Positions 50,688 to 58,988 of a stretch of 64,000 nucleotides of DNA are shown piece after piece. Within the stretch, counting starts at the first letter, position 1. Each line of letters begins with the position of its first letter. The stretch spans positions 124,001-188,000 of the forward strand of contig NZ_BOML01000058.1 in NCBI RefSeq assembly GCF_016862175.1, in the 5' to 3' direction. The notes under the pieces are model-generated. The model was given only the letters and a program-made list of their open reading frames with translations. It was not told the DNA's origin and did not search any database. The DNA is from Paractinoplanes durhamensis (GTDB taxonomy: Bacteria; Actinomycetota; Actinomycetes; Mycobacteriales; Micromonosporaceae). A program made the position numbers and the translations under genes.

Positions 50688-52262
50688 TTGAACGGGGATC
50701 TCGATGCCGCCCTGCTCGAACTCGAAGACGCCATCAACTGGGACGCCGAGGCCATGCTGGAGCAGGCCGGCCGGCTCGAGCGGGACGCCCAGGCCCTCGG
50801 CGACGAGTTGCTCGTCGCACGCGCCCGGCTCAGCCAGGCCAACCTGCACATGCGGGCCGGCGATCTGCCCGGCGCGGCCCGCCGGATCTGGAAGGTGCAC
50901 CAGTGGGCGGTCGAGCACAACGCCCGGCAGCTCACCGCCCGCACCCACCTGGTCTGGGCCAACATCCACCGGCATCTCGGGGACGCCGCCCAGTGCCTGG
51001 AGCACTCCATCCTCAGCGTCGAGCTGCTCGACGACACCGCCACCGACCACATGCGGATCTGGCATCTGGCCAAGCTCGCCGACGCGCTCAGCCTGGCCGG
51101 CTCGATGGACGCCGCACGCCTGCGCTACCGGCAGGCCGCGGACCTCGCGCGCCGTCTGAAGCGTCCGGATCTGCAACTGGCGGTTCTCAACAACTTTGCG
51201 TACGCCGAGTTCGCGGCCGGGCAGCACGAGATGGCCCAGCAGGTCGCGGCCCGGCTGCAGCGGCACGCCGCCGGGCACGGCTTCGAGCTGGACGCCGCCC
51301 TGCTCGACACGATCGGCGCGATCCAGATCGAGAACGAGCAGTTCGCCGAGGCCGAGCGCACCCTGCTGGCCTGCCTCGACAACCACCACGACGGCAACCA
51401 GGACGACGCCGACGCGCTGGCCGAATACCTGCTCACCCTGGCCCGGGCCCAGCGCGGCCTCGGTGCGTACGCCCGGGCGCAGCGCAGCCTCAACGCCTCC
51501 CGGCGCCTCTGCGCCGAGCGTGCGCTCGGCCATGTGCAGGTCCGGCTCCATCAGGAGCAGGCCGAGCTGTACGCGGCGCAGGGCGAGTTCGCCGAGGCGT
51601 ACGCGGCGCACAAGGAGTTCTTCGCGGCGCACACCCGGCAGCACTCGATCCAGCGCGAGGCGCAGGCCCGGACCAGGCAGGCGATGTTCGAGACGGCGGA
51701 GGCCCGGCAGGAGGCCGAGCGGTTCCGCGAGCAGGCCCGCCGCGATCCGCTGACCGGGCTGCGCAACCGCCGGTTCCTCAACGAGCAGCTGCCCGGCCTG
51801 ATCGAGTCGGACCCGGAGCTGACCGTGGCGATGATCGACCTCGACCACTACAAGCGGATCAACGATCAGCTCTCGCACGACGTCGGCGACCTGGTGCTGG
51901 TGCAGGTGGCCCGGCTGCTGGAGAAGGCGCTGGCGGAGATGGCGCCCGGCGGTTTCGTGGTGCGGATGGGCGGCGAGGAGTTCCTGCTGGCCCTGCCGGG
52001 GACGCCGATCGACCGCGCCACCGCGGCGCTGGACGACCTCCGGCGGATGATCAGAGGTCACGAGTGGGCGCCACTCACCGCCGGTCTTCCGGTTACCGTG
52101 AGCATTGGCGTGGCCGGCGCCGGAGACGCCGCGAAACCCACCCAGGCGGCCCTTCTGTCCATTGCGGACAGTCATTTGTACGCCGCTAAGCACGGTGGAC
52201 GCGACCGGGTGGTGTCATCGGCGACCGGATCCGGCCGGAACCGCCGGGCATCCGCGGCGTGA
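50688..52262 (+). CDS. TPR - GGDEF diguanylate cyclase (cytosolic)
   Basis: A 524-residue protein with no membrane segment. Residues 1-330 form tetratricopeptide-like helical hairpins (LSQANLHMRAGDLPGAARRIW, LVWANIHRHLGDAAQCLEH, ALSLAGSMDAARLRYRQA, EYLLTLARAQRGLGAYARAQRSL). A coiled coil leads to GGDEF (about 350-510) with DPLTGLRNRRFLN and GGEEF intact at 428-432. No RxxD inhibitory site precedes it, so the cyclase may lack product inhibition. TTG 50688 is used because GAGAGG lies upstream and the TPR begins there; a GTG at 50604 is an alternative. It follows the exporter by 96 bases. Confidence 0.88.
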   Translation: MNGDLDAALLELEDAINWDAEAMLEQAGRLERDAQALGDELLVARARLSQANLHMRAGDLPGAARRIWKVHQWAVEHNARQLTARTHLVWANIHRHLGDAAQCLEHSILSVELLDDTATDHMRIWHLAKLADALSLAGSMDAARLRYRQAADLARRLKRPDLQLAVLNNFAYAEFAAGQHEMAQQVAARLQRHAAGHGFELDAALLDTIGAIQIENEQFAEAERTLLACLDNHHDGNQDDADALAEYLLTLARAQRGLGAYARAQRSLNASRRLCAERALGHVQVRLHQEQAELYAAQGEFAEAYAAHKEFFAAHTRQHSIQREAQARTRQAMFETAEARQEAERFREQARRDPLTGLRNRRFLNEQLPGLIESDPELTVAMIDLDHYKRINDQLSHDVGDLVLVQVARLLEKALAEMAPGGFVVRMGGEEFLLALPGTPIDRATAALDDLRRMIRGHEWAPLTAGLPVTVSIGVAGAGDAAKPTQAALLSIADSHLYAAKHGGRDRVVSSATGSGRNRRASAA

Positions 52263-52402
52263 GCTGCGATTCCGCTCCGTAATGTTGATCTGGGTCGACG
52301 CCGGTGAACACGCATAGGTCGAACCGCTACCCTTGACGACACTGACGGATGTCGACCCGCGCGAGGGTCGGCGAGGTTCGCCCGTCGGCGCTGGGAGGGG
52401 TC

Positions 52403-53212
52403 ATGCACGGAAGCAACGAGGTTGCGCCGCCAGGAGTCAACACCAACGTGCCCCATTCGGCCCGCATCTACGACTACTGGCTGGGCGGGAAGGACAACTT
52501 CGCGGTCGACCGGGCGGTCGGCGAGGCGATGATCAAGGCGATCCCCGGCATGCGCTACATGGCCGGCGAGAACCGCAAGTTCGTCCACCGGGTGGCCCGT
52601 GATCTGGTCGCCAAGGAGGGCATCAAGCAGTTCCTCGACATCGGCACCGGCATCCCGACCCGGCCCAACCTGCACGAGATCGCCCAGCAACTGGAGCCGT
52701 CGTCGCGAGTGGTCTATGTGGACAACGACCCGATCGTCCTGGTGCACGCCCGCGCCTTGATGATCAGCACGCCGGAGGGCCGCAGCGAGTACATCTCGGC
52801 CGACATCCGCGACCCGCGCTCGATCCTCGACGACCCGGCGCTGAAGGACACGCTCGACCTGGACGAGCCGATCGGCCTCACGCTGATCGCGGTCCTGATG
52901 CTGCTGGCCGACGCCGACGACCCGTGGTCGCTGGTCGGCGCGCTGCGCGACGCGATGCCGTCCGGCAGTTGCCTGGCGATCACGCACCCGACCGCCGACT
53001 TCGCGCCGGCCGAGGTCGAGCAGGCGGTGAACGCCGCGACCGGGGCCGGCATGACGCTGGTGGCCCGCTCGCAGGAGGCGGTGCGCCGCCTCTTCGGCGA
53101 CTGGGAGCTGCTGGAGCCGGGCCTGGTGCCGGTGTCGAGCTGGCGCCCGGACACGGCGGTGGACAACCCCGAGGCCGCCTACTACTGGGCCGGGGTCGCA
53201 CGGAAGCCGTAA
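52403..53212 (+). CDS. SAM-dependent methyltransferase, DUF574 family
   Basis: A 269-residue cytosolic protein of the actinomycete DUF574 (Methyltransf_19-like) group. It has the family start NVPHSARIYDYWLGGKDNFAVDR, SAM motif I FLDIGTGIPT, VVYVDNDPIVLVHARALM (motif II acid), and DLDEPIGLTLIAVLMLL. The C-terminal region ends YYWAGVARK. The substrate is unknown in this family, which is expanded in filamentous actinomycetes. ATG 52403 follows GGGAGGGG; the in-frame ATG at 52349 adds 18 residues without similarity. It is followed by a strong hairpin. Confidence 0.9.
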   Translation: MHGSNEVAPPGVNTNVPHSARIYDYWLGGKDNFAVDRAVGEAMIKAIPGMRYMAGENRKFVHRVARDLVAKEGIKQFLDIGTGIPTRPNLHEIAQQLEPSSRVVYVDNDPIVLVHARALMISTPEGRSEYISADIRDPRSILDDPALKDTLDLDEPIGLTLIAVLMLLADADDPWSLVGALRDAMPSGSCLAITHPTADFAPAEVEQAVNAATGAGMTLVARSQEAVRRLFGDWELLEPGLVPVSSWRPDTAVDNPEAAYYWAGVARKP

Positions 53213-53228
53213 CGGCTTGGGTTTAGGC

Positions 53229-53260
53229 GGGGGTCAGGGGCGAGCGGGCCCCTGACCCCC
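53229..53260 (+). terminator. Hairpin terminator after the methyltransferase gene
   Basis: Arms gggggtcagggg and cccctgaccccc, 12 bases, perfect, with a short GC loop, starting 17 bases after the stop. The rest of the gap to 53464 has no gene I can support. Confidence 0.8.
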
Positions 53261-53464
53261 AGTTATATGTGGGGTAAAGCCGTCCCCGCCGCTGCGCCTC
53301 ACCGGCCAATCCCCTGACCACGACCGTCCTGGCCGGACGGCGCGATCGCCGGCGTGGCGTAGCGGCGGGTTGAGACCGGTCGAGCGGCCTGGCACGGGGG
53401 AACCGGACCGCCCGACCGGCGTCGGGCGAGCGCCTTTGCGGGGCGCTCACGGGTGTGACGGCGT

Positions 53465-53755
53465 TTACACCCGCAATCGTGGTCGCTTGCGTGCCAGCGG
53501 GGCCGGTAGTCGCTCCGCGCGAATCAGAATGTGGCGGCGGCCGGCCGGATGACCGGCCGCATCGAGCTCGTCGACCTCGGCGACGAGCCACGTGGTGCCA
53601 TCGCGCACGACCGAGCTTTCCCACTCGATGTGCACGATGCGTAACCGAAGGCTGCCAGAACCATGATGGTAGTCCGACTCGGCAAACTCCTGCGCGGGCC
53701 AGCGCGGCTGCCGCGGAAGGAGCCGGCCGCCGCGGAAGATCAGCGCCGTCGGCAC
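53465..53755 (-). CDS. Small protein of unknown function (leftward pair, second gene)
   Basis: About 96 residues from GTG 53755. The sequence has a strand-rich core (LRLRIVHIEWESSVVRDGTTWLVAEVDELDAAGHPAGRRHILIRAERLP) preceded by ALIFRGGRLLPRQPRWPAQEF. This pattern, with one Trp in WLVAEVDELD, looks like a real folded domain, and similar short proteins occur in Micromonosporaceae as far as I recall. A longer start at 53835 would overlap the upstream gene; no ribosome site decides it. No function can be named. Confidence 0.52.
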   Translation of the reverse strand: MPTALIFRGGRLLPRQPRWPAQEFAESDYHHGSGSLRLRIVHIEWESSVVRDGTTWLVAEVDELDAAGHPAGRRHILIRAERLPAPLARKRPRLRV

Positions 53756-53813
53756 CGGAACCGGCGGACCGGGAAGGTGCCCGGCACGTCGGCCCCGCGC
53801 GCAGCGGACGAGG

Positions 53814-54068
53814 TCACTCGCGCGCGTCGGAATCACCTTCCTCGGCCGACGACCGAGGATCGATCGCCGTGGCATCGGGGCGGGTCAGGGCATACCTGAC
53901 CCCGCCGAAGCGGTGGGTGACAGTGCTGGCACGCGTGGTAGCCGCGGCCATGTCATCCATCAGTGGCTCGTCGCGATAGACGACGGACGGGTTTCCCCGA
54001 CGTTGTGTTTCCACTCCATCGGGGTCACTCGGATCCGCATGCTCGGGGCCGATGTTGGGAATCGACAT
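53814..54068 (-). CDS. Small acidic protein of unknown function (leftward pair, first gene)
   Basis: An 84-residue acidic protein, largely disordered in composition (IPNIGPEHADPSDPDGVETQ at the start, many Asp/Glu at the end). A central ordered segment LMDDMAAATTRASTVTHRFGGVRYALTRPD may form a helix and two strands. ATG 54068 has GAGAGG upstream. It precedes the 96-residue gene in the same direction, so the two may be one operon, divergent from the DUF397 gene. No family recognised. Confidence 0.5.
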   Translation of the reverse strand: MSIPNIGPEHADPSDPDGVETQRRGNPSVVYRDEPLMDDMAAATTRASTVTHRFGGVRYALTRPDATAIDPRSSAEEGDSDARE

Positions 54069-54232
54069 GCTCGCCACCTCTCGCTCGGACGCCCCCGCCA
54101 GGGAGCCTCGCGTCGAGGCCGCAGACGCCGTTTCCGCGACCGACCCGTCACCCAAAGATGTCACCGTAAGTGACACCCATTGAGGTGTGTACGTGCGTTA
54201 TCATGCTCACAATCACGTGAGTACGCAAGGCC

Positions 54233-54248
54233 AAATGCACGTGCATTT
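54233..54248. promoter_or_regulatory. Palindromic operator AAATGCAC/GTGCATTT before DUF397 gene
   Basis: A perfect 16-base palindrome located 84 bases upstream of the DUF397 start. On the minus strand it reads GCAAATGCACGTGCAT, the same 16-mer found on the plus strand at 55686-55701 upstream of the XRE gene. Location and symmetry suggest an operator for the XRE regulator (inference). Confidence 0.7.
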
Positions 54249-54331
54249 GCACAACGCGTGATCTGGCCGTAGCCACGAGAGACCGCCGCCTCCGGACGAT
54301 CCCCGACCGGAGCAAACCAAGGGAGTTTCGA

Positions 54332-54565
54332 ATGAACGCGGTTAACGGCATCCCCGCCGGCCAGTTGGACGGTGTCACCTGGCAGAAGAGCCGGCGCAGC
54401 AACCCCAGCGGCAACTGCGTCGAGGCTGCGCTGCTGCCCAACGGCGATGTCGCCATGCGCAACTCGCGGGACCCTGAGGGCCCGGCCCTGATCTACACGC
54501 CGGCCGAGATCGAGGCCTTCCTCGGCGGAGTTCGTGACGGCGACTTCGACAACCTGCTCGCCTGA
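54332..54565 (+). CDS. DUF397 protein (partner of the XRE regulator)
   Basis: A 77-residue protein with the DUF397 hallmark: GVTWQKSRRSNPSGNCVEAALLPNGDVAMRNSRDPEGPALIYTPAEIEAFL. Such proteins are small partners of XRE/DUF5753 regulators in Streptomyces-type development and antibiotic control (the WhiJ/AbaA-type gene pairs). The ATG has GGGAG upstream at a suitable spacing. It faces the convergent XRE gene, with a perfect hairpin between. Confidence 0.93.
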   Translation: MNAVNGIPAGQLDGVTWQKSRRSNPSGNCVEAALLPNGDVAMRNSRDPEGPALIYTPAEIEAFLGGVRDGDFDNLLA

Positions 54566-54620
54566 CCCCGGTGACCGGGCCGACGAGCCCGCGATCCACC
54601 GGAGAATCCGGCCATAAAAG

Positions 54621-54650
54621 ACTCAGGCCCGCCGATCGGCGGGCCTGAGT
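54621..54650. terminator. Bidirectional hairpin terminator between DUF397 and XRE genes
   Basis: A perfect 30-base palindrome (15-base arms beginning actcaggcccgccga) between the two convergent stops, preceded by AAAAG. Confidence 0.92.
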
Positions 54651-54665
54651 GCTGTCCGGGACCTA

Positions 54666-55571
54666 CTAGGCCGGGCGGCCGACCTCGTGCAGGAGCTTGC
54701 CGAGGATCTCCGGCGTGTGGTTCGGCGCCTCGGCGTCGATGCAGACCCGCTCCATCGCCATCGCGTACTGGTCGACGTCCTCGCGCTTGTCCAAGTAGAT
54801 GGCGCTCGTCAGCTGCTCGACGTACACCACGTCGGGCAGCTCCGGCTCCGGGAAGCGCAGGATGGCGAACGGGCCACCGGCGGCGGCGTGGCCGCCCGCG
54901 TGGAAGGGGATGATTTGCAGACGAACGTTCGGCTTCTTCGACGCCTCGATCAGGAACTCGATCTGCGCCTTCATCACCTCGACGCCGCCGATCGGGCGGC
55001 GCAGCACGGCCTCGTCGATGACCGCCCACAGCTGCGGGGCATCCGGCCGGTCGAGGATCTGCTGCCGTTGGCGGCGCAACTCGACCCGGCGGTCCATCTC
55101 CTCCGGCGTGACGCCGGCGTGGCCGAGCATGATGACGGCCCGCGCGTAGTCCGGAGTCTGCAGCAGACCCGGGACGAACTGGACCTCGTAGGTGCGCAGC
55201 AGCGAGGCCGCGGCCTCCAGGCCCAAGTAGGACTGGAACCAGCCGGGCAGGATGTCGCTGAACTGCTGCCACCAGCCCGGGTTGTTGGCCTGGCGGGCCA
55301 GCACGAGCAGAGCCTCGCGCTCGGCCTTGTCGTTGACGCCATAGAGGGTCAACAGGTCGGCGACGTCACGCTCCTTGAAACTGACGCGCCCTAGCTCCAT
55401 GCGGCTGATCTTCGAACCCGAGGCGCGGATCTCCCACCCGGCATCTTCCCGGGTGATGGTCTTGGCCTCCCGCAAGCGGCGGAGCTGGGCGCCGAGCAGG
55501 ATGCGCAGCACTGTAGGGCCGCTGCCCGGTGCCTCCTCCTGCGAACCCGCGCTCACCTGACTCCTCGTCAT
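54666..55571 (-). CDS. XRE-family regulator with DUF5753 domain (WhiJ type)
   Basis: A 301-residue regulator. The helix-turn-helix is LRRLREAKTITREDAGWEIRASGSKISRMELGRVSF (about 30-68). The DUF5753 domain follows, with LEAAASLLRTYEVQFVPGLLQTPDYARAVI and a C-terminal YVEQLTSAIYLDKREDVDQYAMAMERV region. This pairing with a DUF397 protein is characteristic of actinomycete developmental regulation. The gene is convergent with the DUF397 gene; both flanks carry the same 16-base operator-like site. The ligand, if any, is not known. Confidence 0.94.
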   Translation of the reverse strand: MTRSQVSAGSQEEAPGSGPTVLRILLGAQLRRLREAKTITREDAGWEIRASGSKISRMELGRVSFKERDVADLLTLYGVNDKAEREALLVLARQANNPGWWQQFSDILPGWFQSYLGLEAAASLLRTYEVQFVPGLLQTPDYARAVIMLGHAGVTPEEMDRRVELRRQRQQILDRPDAPQLWAVIDEAVLRRPIGGVEVMKAQIEFLIEASKKPNVRLQIIPFHAGGHAAAGGPFAILRFPEPELPDVVYVEQLTSAIYLDKREDVDQYAMAMERVCIDAEAPNHTPEILGKLLHEVGRPA

Positions 55572-55685
55572 CGCTGTCTTGGGGGCTGCCGGCCGCAGTC
55601 CCTACGCATCCTAAAGGGGAGATCGTCCACAACGAAACAGCACCAGCTTATCTCCGGAGGGTGACGCCCGAGGCATCCACGCGAT

Positions 55686-55701
55686 GCAAATGCACGTGCA
55701 T
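55686..55701. promoter_or_regulatory. Second copy of the operator GCAAATGCACGTGCAT
   Basis: Within this 298-base gap between divergent starts (55571 and 55870), positions 55690-55701 form the palindrome ATGCACGTGCAT. Together with the preceding GCAA it equals the copy at 54233-54250 read on the minus strand. It lies about 115 bases before the XRE start and 170 before the SH3-like gene. Confidence 0.65.
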
Positions 55702-55869
55702 CCGGCCTTGCGAACGCCTCCGTCGGCGAGGATGATAACGGACACACCCGCACCACCTGCTGACACAGCGTGCTGAATAGTTCGGCTTCTCGGCTTACGC
55801 GCGCGATCTGGGTGGCGTTGTTTCGCCAGCCTGACGACGGAGTCTCCGAGACCTGGGAGGGCCAGCTCG

Positions 55870-56199
55870 ATGTCCACACCTCCGCCTAACACCCCTACAG
55901 TCGCGCCGCCGCAGCGTGACCCCGCTGATGTGGCCCCGGCGGACAGCTATCACCCGTCCGACCGAGTCTGGGTCTACCGCGACGGCTGGCGGGCCGGTGT
56001 GATCGAGGCGAGCTCTCCCCGCGCAGTGACGGTGACCTATCGGCCCGGCGCACACCGTGGCACCGGGGTCGACACCTTCACTGCTCCTTATGTGAGCGTG
56101 CGCTCCTCGGAAGACCCTGCGCTCGACAAACGCGACCGCAATATCGTCGGTCGCCGGATGACACCGACCGGCCTCCCGGTGCGAGGTTCCGCCGCATGA
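55870..56199 (+). CDS. Small protein with SH3/Tudor-like barrel, unknown function
   Basis: A 109-residue protein. After a Pro-rich N-terminus, a strand-rich segment DRVWVYRDGWRAGVIEASSPRAVTVTYR and a VDTFTAPYVSVR strand suggest a small barrel similar to SH3 or Tudor domains (inference). The end is basic (LDKRDRNIVGRRMTP). GGGAGGG precedes ATG 55870. The stop overlaps the next ATG by four bases (ATGA), so the pair is coupled. It is divergent from the XRE gene and may be controlled by the operator in the gap. Confidence 0.68.
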   Translation: MSTPPPNTPTVAPPQRDPADVAPADSYHPSDRVWVYRDGWRAGVIEASSPRAVTVTYRPGAHRGTGVDTFTAPYVSVRSSEDPALDKRDRNIVGRRMTPTGLPVRGSAA

Positions 56200-56384
56200 C
56201 CGGCGCAGTAACCGTGGCGGCCATCGTCGGCCTGCTCAGTCTTCTCGGTGGCGTAGCCCTGGGGTGGTATTTGCGACGCACCAACGACTGGTGCGCCGCG
56301 TGCGGAGACCAGCTGGCGTGTGAAGGATGCGGATCCGGCGCCGCCTGGCCCAAGCGGCCCATGTCGCCGTCCAACTCCCTATAA
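56196..56384 (+). CDS. Small membrane protein with CxxC pairs
   Basis: A 62-residue protein with a transmembrane helix (VTVAAIVGLLSLLGGVALGWYL, about 5-26) and a short tail with CAACGDQLACEGCGSG: two CxxC pairs that could form a small zinc knuckle next to the membrane. It is translationally coupled to the SH3-like gene. No family recognised; the Cys pattern and coupling are the support. Confidence 0.65.
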   Translation: MTGAVTVAAIVGLLSLLGGVALGWYLRRTNDWCAACGDQLACEGCGSGAAWPKRPMSPSNSL

Positions 56385-56562
56385 CCCGCACTGATCCAAC
56401 CGAGCCGGCGCAGATGCGCCGGCTCCTTTTGTTTCCACGCGGACAGTTACTGTCCGGAGTGCGAATTCACGGCATCTATCGAGTGAACCTGATGAACTCA
56501 AGATCGAGGAAACGGTCACTCAACGTGACTTTTTAGGGGTGCGGCAGGCCGCTCGGCGGACG

Positions 56563-58779
56563 CTAATCACCCAAAGGGTCGATATTGAAGTTGTCACGGA
56601 ACACGTTCGCCGGGTCGTACTCCCGCTTGAGAGCCCGCAACCTGGCCAAAGTCGCAGGTGGCCAGGCCTCGGCAAGCCGCTCCGGGCTCTGATCGGTCTC
56701 GAACGAGAGGTACAAACCGCGGAAGTGGGTGGCCAGTTCGGCCCAGGCAGCGTCCAATCTCGACTTAGATGCCCCGAATGCCACCACTGAGAAGTTCGCT
56801 GCCCGGTGCGAATACGCCGTGGCAACCTCCGGCACGTCGGCGACCGCGCCGCCCACCGACCTGATCTGGAAGAAGTAGGCCGTACCCGCGTTGATCAGGG
56901 CCGCAGCGGCGGCACAGAACGACGGCGTTAGATGATCGATAAGCCCCGAGCGGGCCACCGGATCCCCCTGGCCCTCGTGCGGCGCGTCCGGCACGTTCAT
57001 CACCCCGGCATACGGCACCAACTGGACCTGCTGGTCGAGCAGCGGCGCGATCTCGGCGATCGGGGTGAGCCGCTCGATGATCGTGTCCGGGGTGGAGGAG
57101 TTCACCACGCCGTACACCTGGGCGAGCGACTGCCCGCGCCGCGGCGCACCGACGATGAGGTTGGTGGTCAGGTCGCGGGGTGCCGCCTCCATCGCGGCGC
57201 CCCAGCGTTCGAGCAGGCCGGCCGTGTCGGAGGCGTCGAAGACGAACTGCCCGAACCCGACGTCCCCCACCTCGTCGACCTGGAACTCGAACGAGGTGAC
57301 GACCCCGAAGTTCGCGCCGGCGCCGCGCACCGCCCAGAACAGGTCCGGGTGCTCGGTCTCGCTGACGTGCATTCGCGAACCGTCGGCCAGCACCAGGTCG
57401 GCGGCGCGCAGGTGGTCGATGGTGAGGCCGTGCTCGCGGGCCAGCCAGCCGATGCCGCCGGCCGTGGCCAGCCCACCGACCCCGACGCCGCCGTAGTCAC
57501 CGCTGGACAGCGCCCACCCGTGCGGGGCCAGCGCCGCCGCCACGTCCTTCCAGCGGGCGCCGGCCTCGACCCGGACCAGGCGATCCGCCTCCGACAGGAC
57601 CGAAATGTCGCGCATTTCGGACAGGTCGATGACGATGCCACCGTCGTTGGTGGACCGCCCGCTGATCCCGTGCCCCGCACTGCGCACCGCCAGCGGCACC
57701 TTCTGCTCGCGGGCGAACGCGAGCGCGGTCACCACCTGCTCGACGTCCCGCGCCTTGATCACCAGGCCGGGCGAACCGCCGCGCATATAGGTGGAGCGAA
57801 CCTTCGCGTAGCCGAAATCGCCCGGCTCGACCGCCGTCAGCGAAGCCGGAAGCGCGTCATAGTCAATGCCTTCCCGGCGTGCCGCCAGCGCGACAGCGCT
57901 GCGCACCGGCCCGGCGTTCGTCCTTCGGGTGGAGAGTTCCGCACGCACCGCCGGAATGACCTCTTCAGCGAATCGCTGCAGCTCAAGCGGGTCATCGCTG
58001 CCAAGAATGAGGGTCCCGACGCCATCGTCGAGGATCAGCGGCAACAGTTCGTCCACCCACTGCGCCGCCCCTTTCCCCGGTTCGCCGGAAATGTTCAGCA
58101 GCCGGCGAATCTCCCGCGGATCCCGCCCCGCACCGGCGGCCGCCTCGTCGATGATCGCGTTCCCGCGCGCAAGATCCCCCGGCTTCAGATAGCCGAGCGA
58201 CGGCAGCCACCCATCGGCCTTGGCCCCCACCAGCCGCAACATCCGCGGCTTGTAGGCCCCCAGCCAGATCGGCACGTCATGCGCCGGCGCCGGCCCACGC
58301 TTGGCCCCCTTGAGCTGGTAATACTTCCCGTCGACCCGGAGCTGGTCACGCGAGTCGGCCCGCCAGACCTCGCGAATCACCTCCATCGCCTCGGCCAGCT
58401 GCTCCACCGACTCGGCCGGCGTCCGCCGCGGAAACCCCATAGCCACCATCGCGTCCCAAAACGCCCCCGCGCCGAGCCCGAGCGCGAGCCGCCCCTCGGA
58501 CAGCAGATCGAGCGAGGCAGCCGCCCGAGCGAGCACCGGAGCCGGCCGCATCGGGACATTCAGCACATTGCCGGAGATCTGAATCGTCGACGTCTGCGCC
58601 GCCACCCAGGTCAGCAGCGTCCACGTGTCCAGAAATCCAGGCTGATACGGGTGATCCTGAAAGGTGACCAGGTCAAACCCGAGCTGCTCACTCAGCTGCG
58701 CACGCGCAACAGCGGCTTGCGGCGGGTCATTGACGGGCGTGATGAACGTCCCGAACTCGATCGGGTGACCATAATCCAC
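56563..58779 (-). CDS. Fusion: F420-type luciferase-like monooxygenase + berberine-bridge FAD oxidoreductase
   Basis: A 738-residue two-domain oxidoreductase. Residues 1-300 resemble the luciferase-like monooxygenase family (IEFGTFITPVNDPPQ, LALGLGAGAFWDAM, VWRADSRDQLRVDGKYY, DVPIWLGAYKPRMLRLVGAKADGWLPS), which often uses F420 or FMN. Residues 320-738 are an FAD-linked oxidase: RSAGHGISGRSTNDGGIVIDLS with the expected covalent-FAD histidine, GGLATAGGIGWLAREHGL, RGAGANFGVVTSFEF, and a BBE end (YDPANVFRDNFNIDP). The second covalent cysteine of bicovalent members seems absent. GTG 58779 is used since family-like sequence begins there. A fusion of these two classes is unusual. Confidence 0.9.
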   Translation of the reverse strand: MDYGHPIEFGTFITPVNDPPQAAVARAQLSEQLGFDLVTFQDHPYQPGFLDTWTLLTWVAAQTSTIQISGNVLNVPMRPAPVLARAAASLDLLSEGRLALGLGAGAFWDAMVAMGFPRRTPAESVEQLAEAMEVIREVWRADSRDQLRVDGKYYQLKGAKRGPAPAHDVPIWLGAYKPRMLRLVGAKADGWLPSLGYLKPGDLARGNAIIDEAAAGAGRDPREIRRLLNISGEPGKGAAQWVDELLPLILDDGVGTLILGSDDPLELQRFAEEVIPAVRAELSTRRTNAGPVRSAVALAARREGIDYDALPASLTAVEPGDFGYAKVRSTYMRGGSPGLVIKARDVEQVVTALAFAREQKVPLAVRSAGHGISGRSTNDGGIVIDLSEMRDISVLSEADRLVRVEAGARWKDVAAALAPHGWALSSGDYGGVGVGGLATAGGIGWLAREHGLTIDHLRAADLVLADGSRMHVSETEHPDLFWAVRGAGANFGVVTSFEFQVDEVGDVGFGQFVFDASDTAGLLERWGAAMEAAPRDLTTNLIVGAPRRGQSLAQVYGVVNSSTPDTIIERLTPIAEIAPLLDQQVQLVPYAGVMNVPDAPHEGQGDPVARSGLIDHLTPSFCAAAAALINAGTAYFFQIRSVGGAVADVPEVATAYSHRAANFSVVAFGASKSRLDAAWAELATHFRGLYLSFETDQSPERLAEAWPPATLARLRALKREYDPANVFRDNFNIDPLGD

Positions 58780-58839
58780 AAGCCCGAGCCTAGGTCGTCC
58801 CGCACGCCGAATCCGTGCGTCCTGCAACACATGATGCAG

Positions 58840-58853
58840 ACCTATATATAGGT
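58840..58853. promoter_or_regulatory. TATA-rich palindrome ACCTATATATAGGT
   Basis: A perfect 14-base palindrome 61 bases upstream of the fusion oxidoreductase start. In this high-GC region an eight-base TATATATA core stands out. It probably overlaps the -10 of the leftward promoter, so a repressor bound there would block transcription. No regulator gene lies next to it. Confidence 0.6.
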
Positions 58854-58988
58854 ACGCGCCACGGGGCCACCAACCGCAACATCCGCGCCGGCCGCTTCTG
58901 GATACCTCGGCCGTCGCTGGTCACCCCCGGCGGCAGGCCACCGGCGGGCGCGGCGCCAACGCTGGGGCAGTTGCCGCCGTGGCCGGCC

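Noticed and set aside
49547..52189. 880-codon plus-strand frame spanning the exporter end and the TPR-GGDEF gene
   Set aside because: It runs out of frame with both genes, is Arg/Pro-rich, and would replace two intact proteins.
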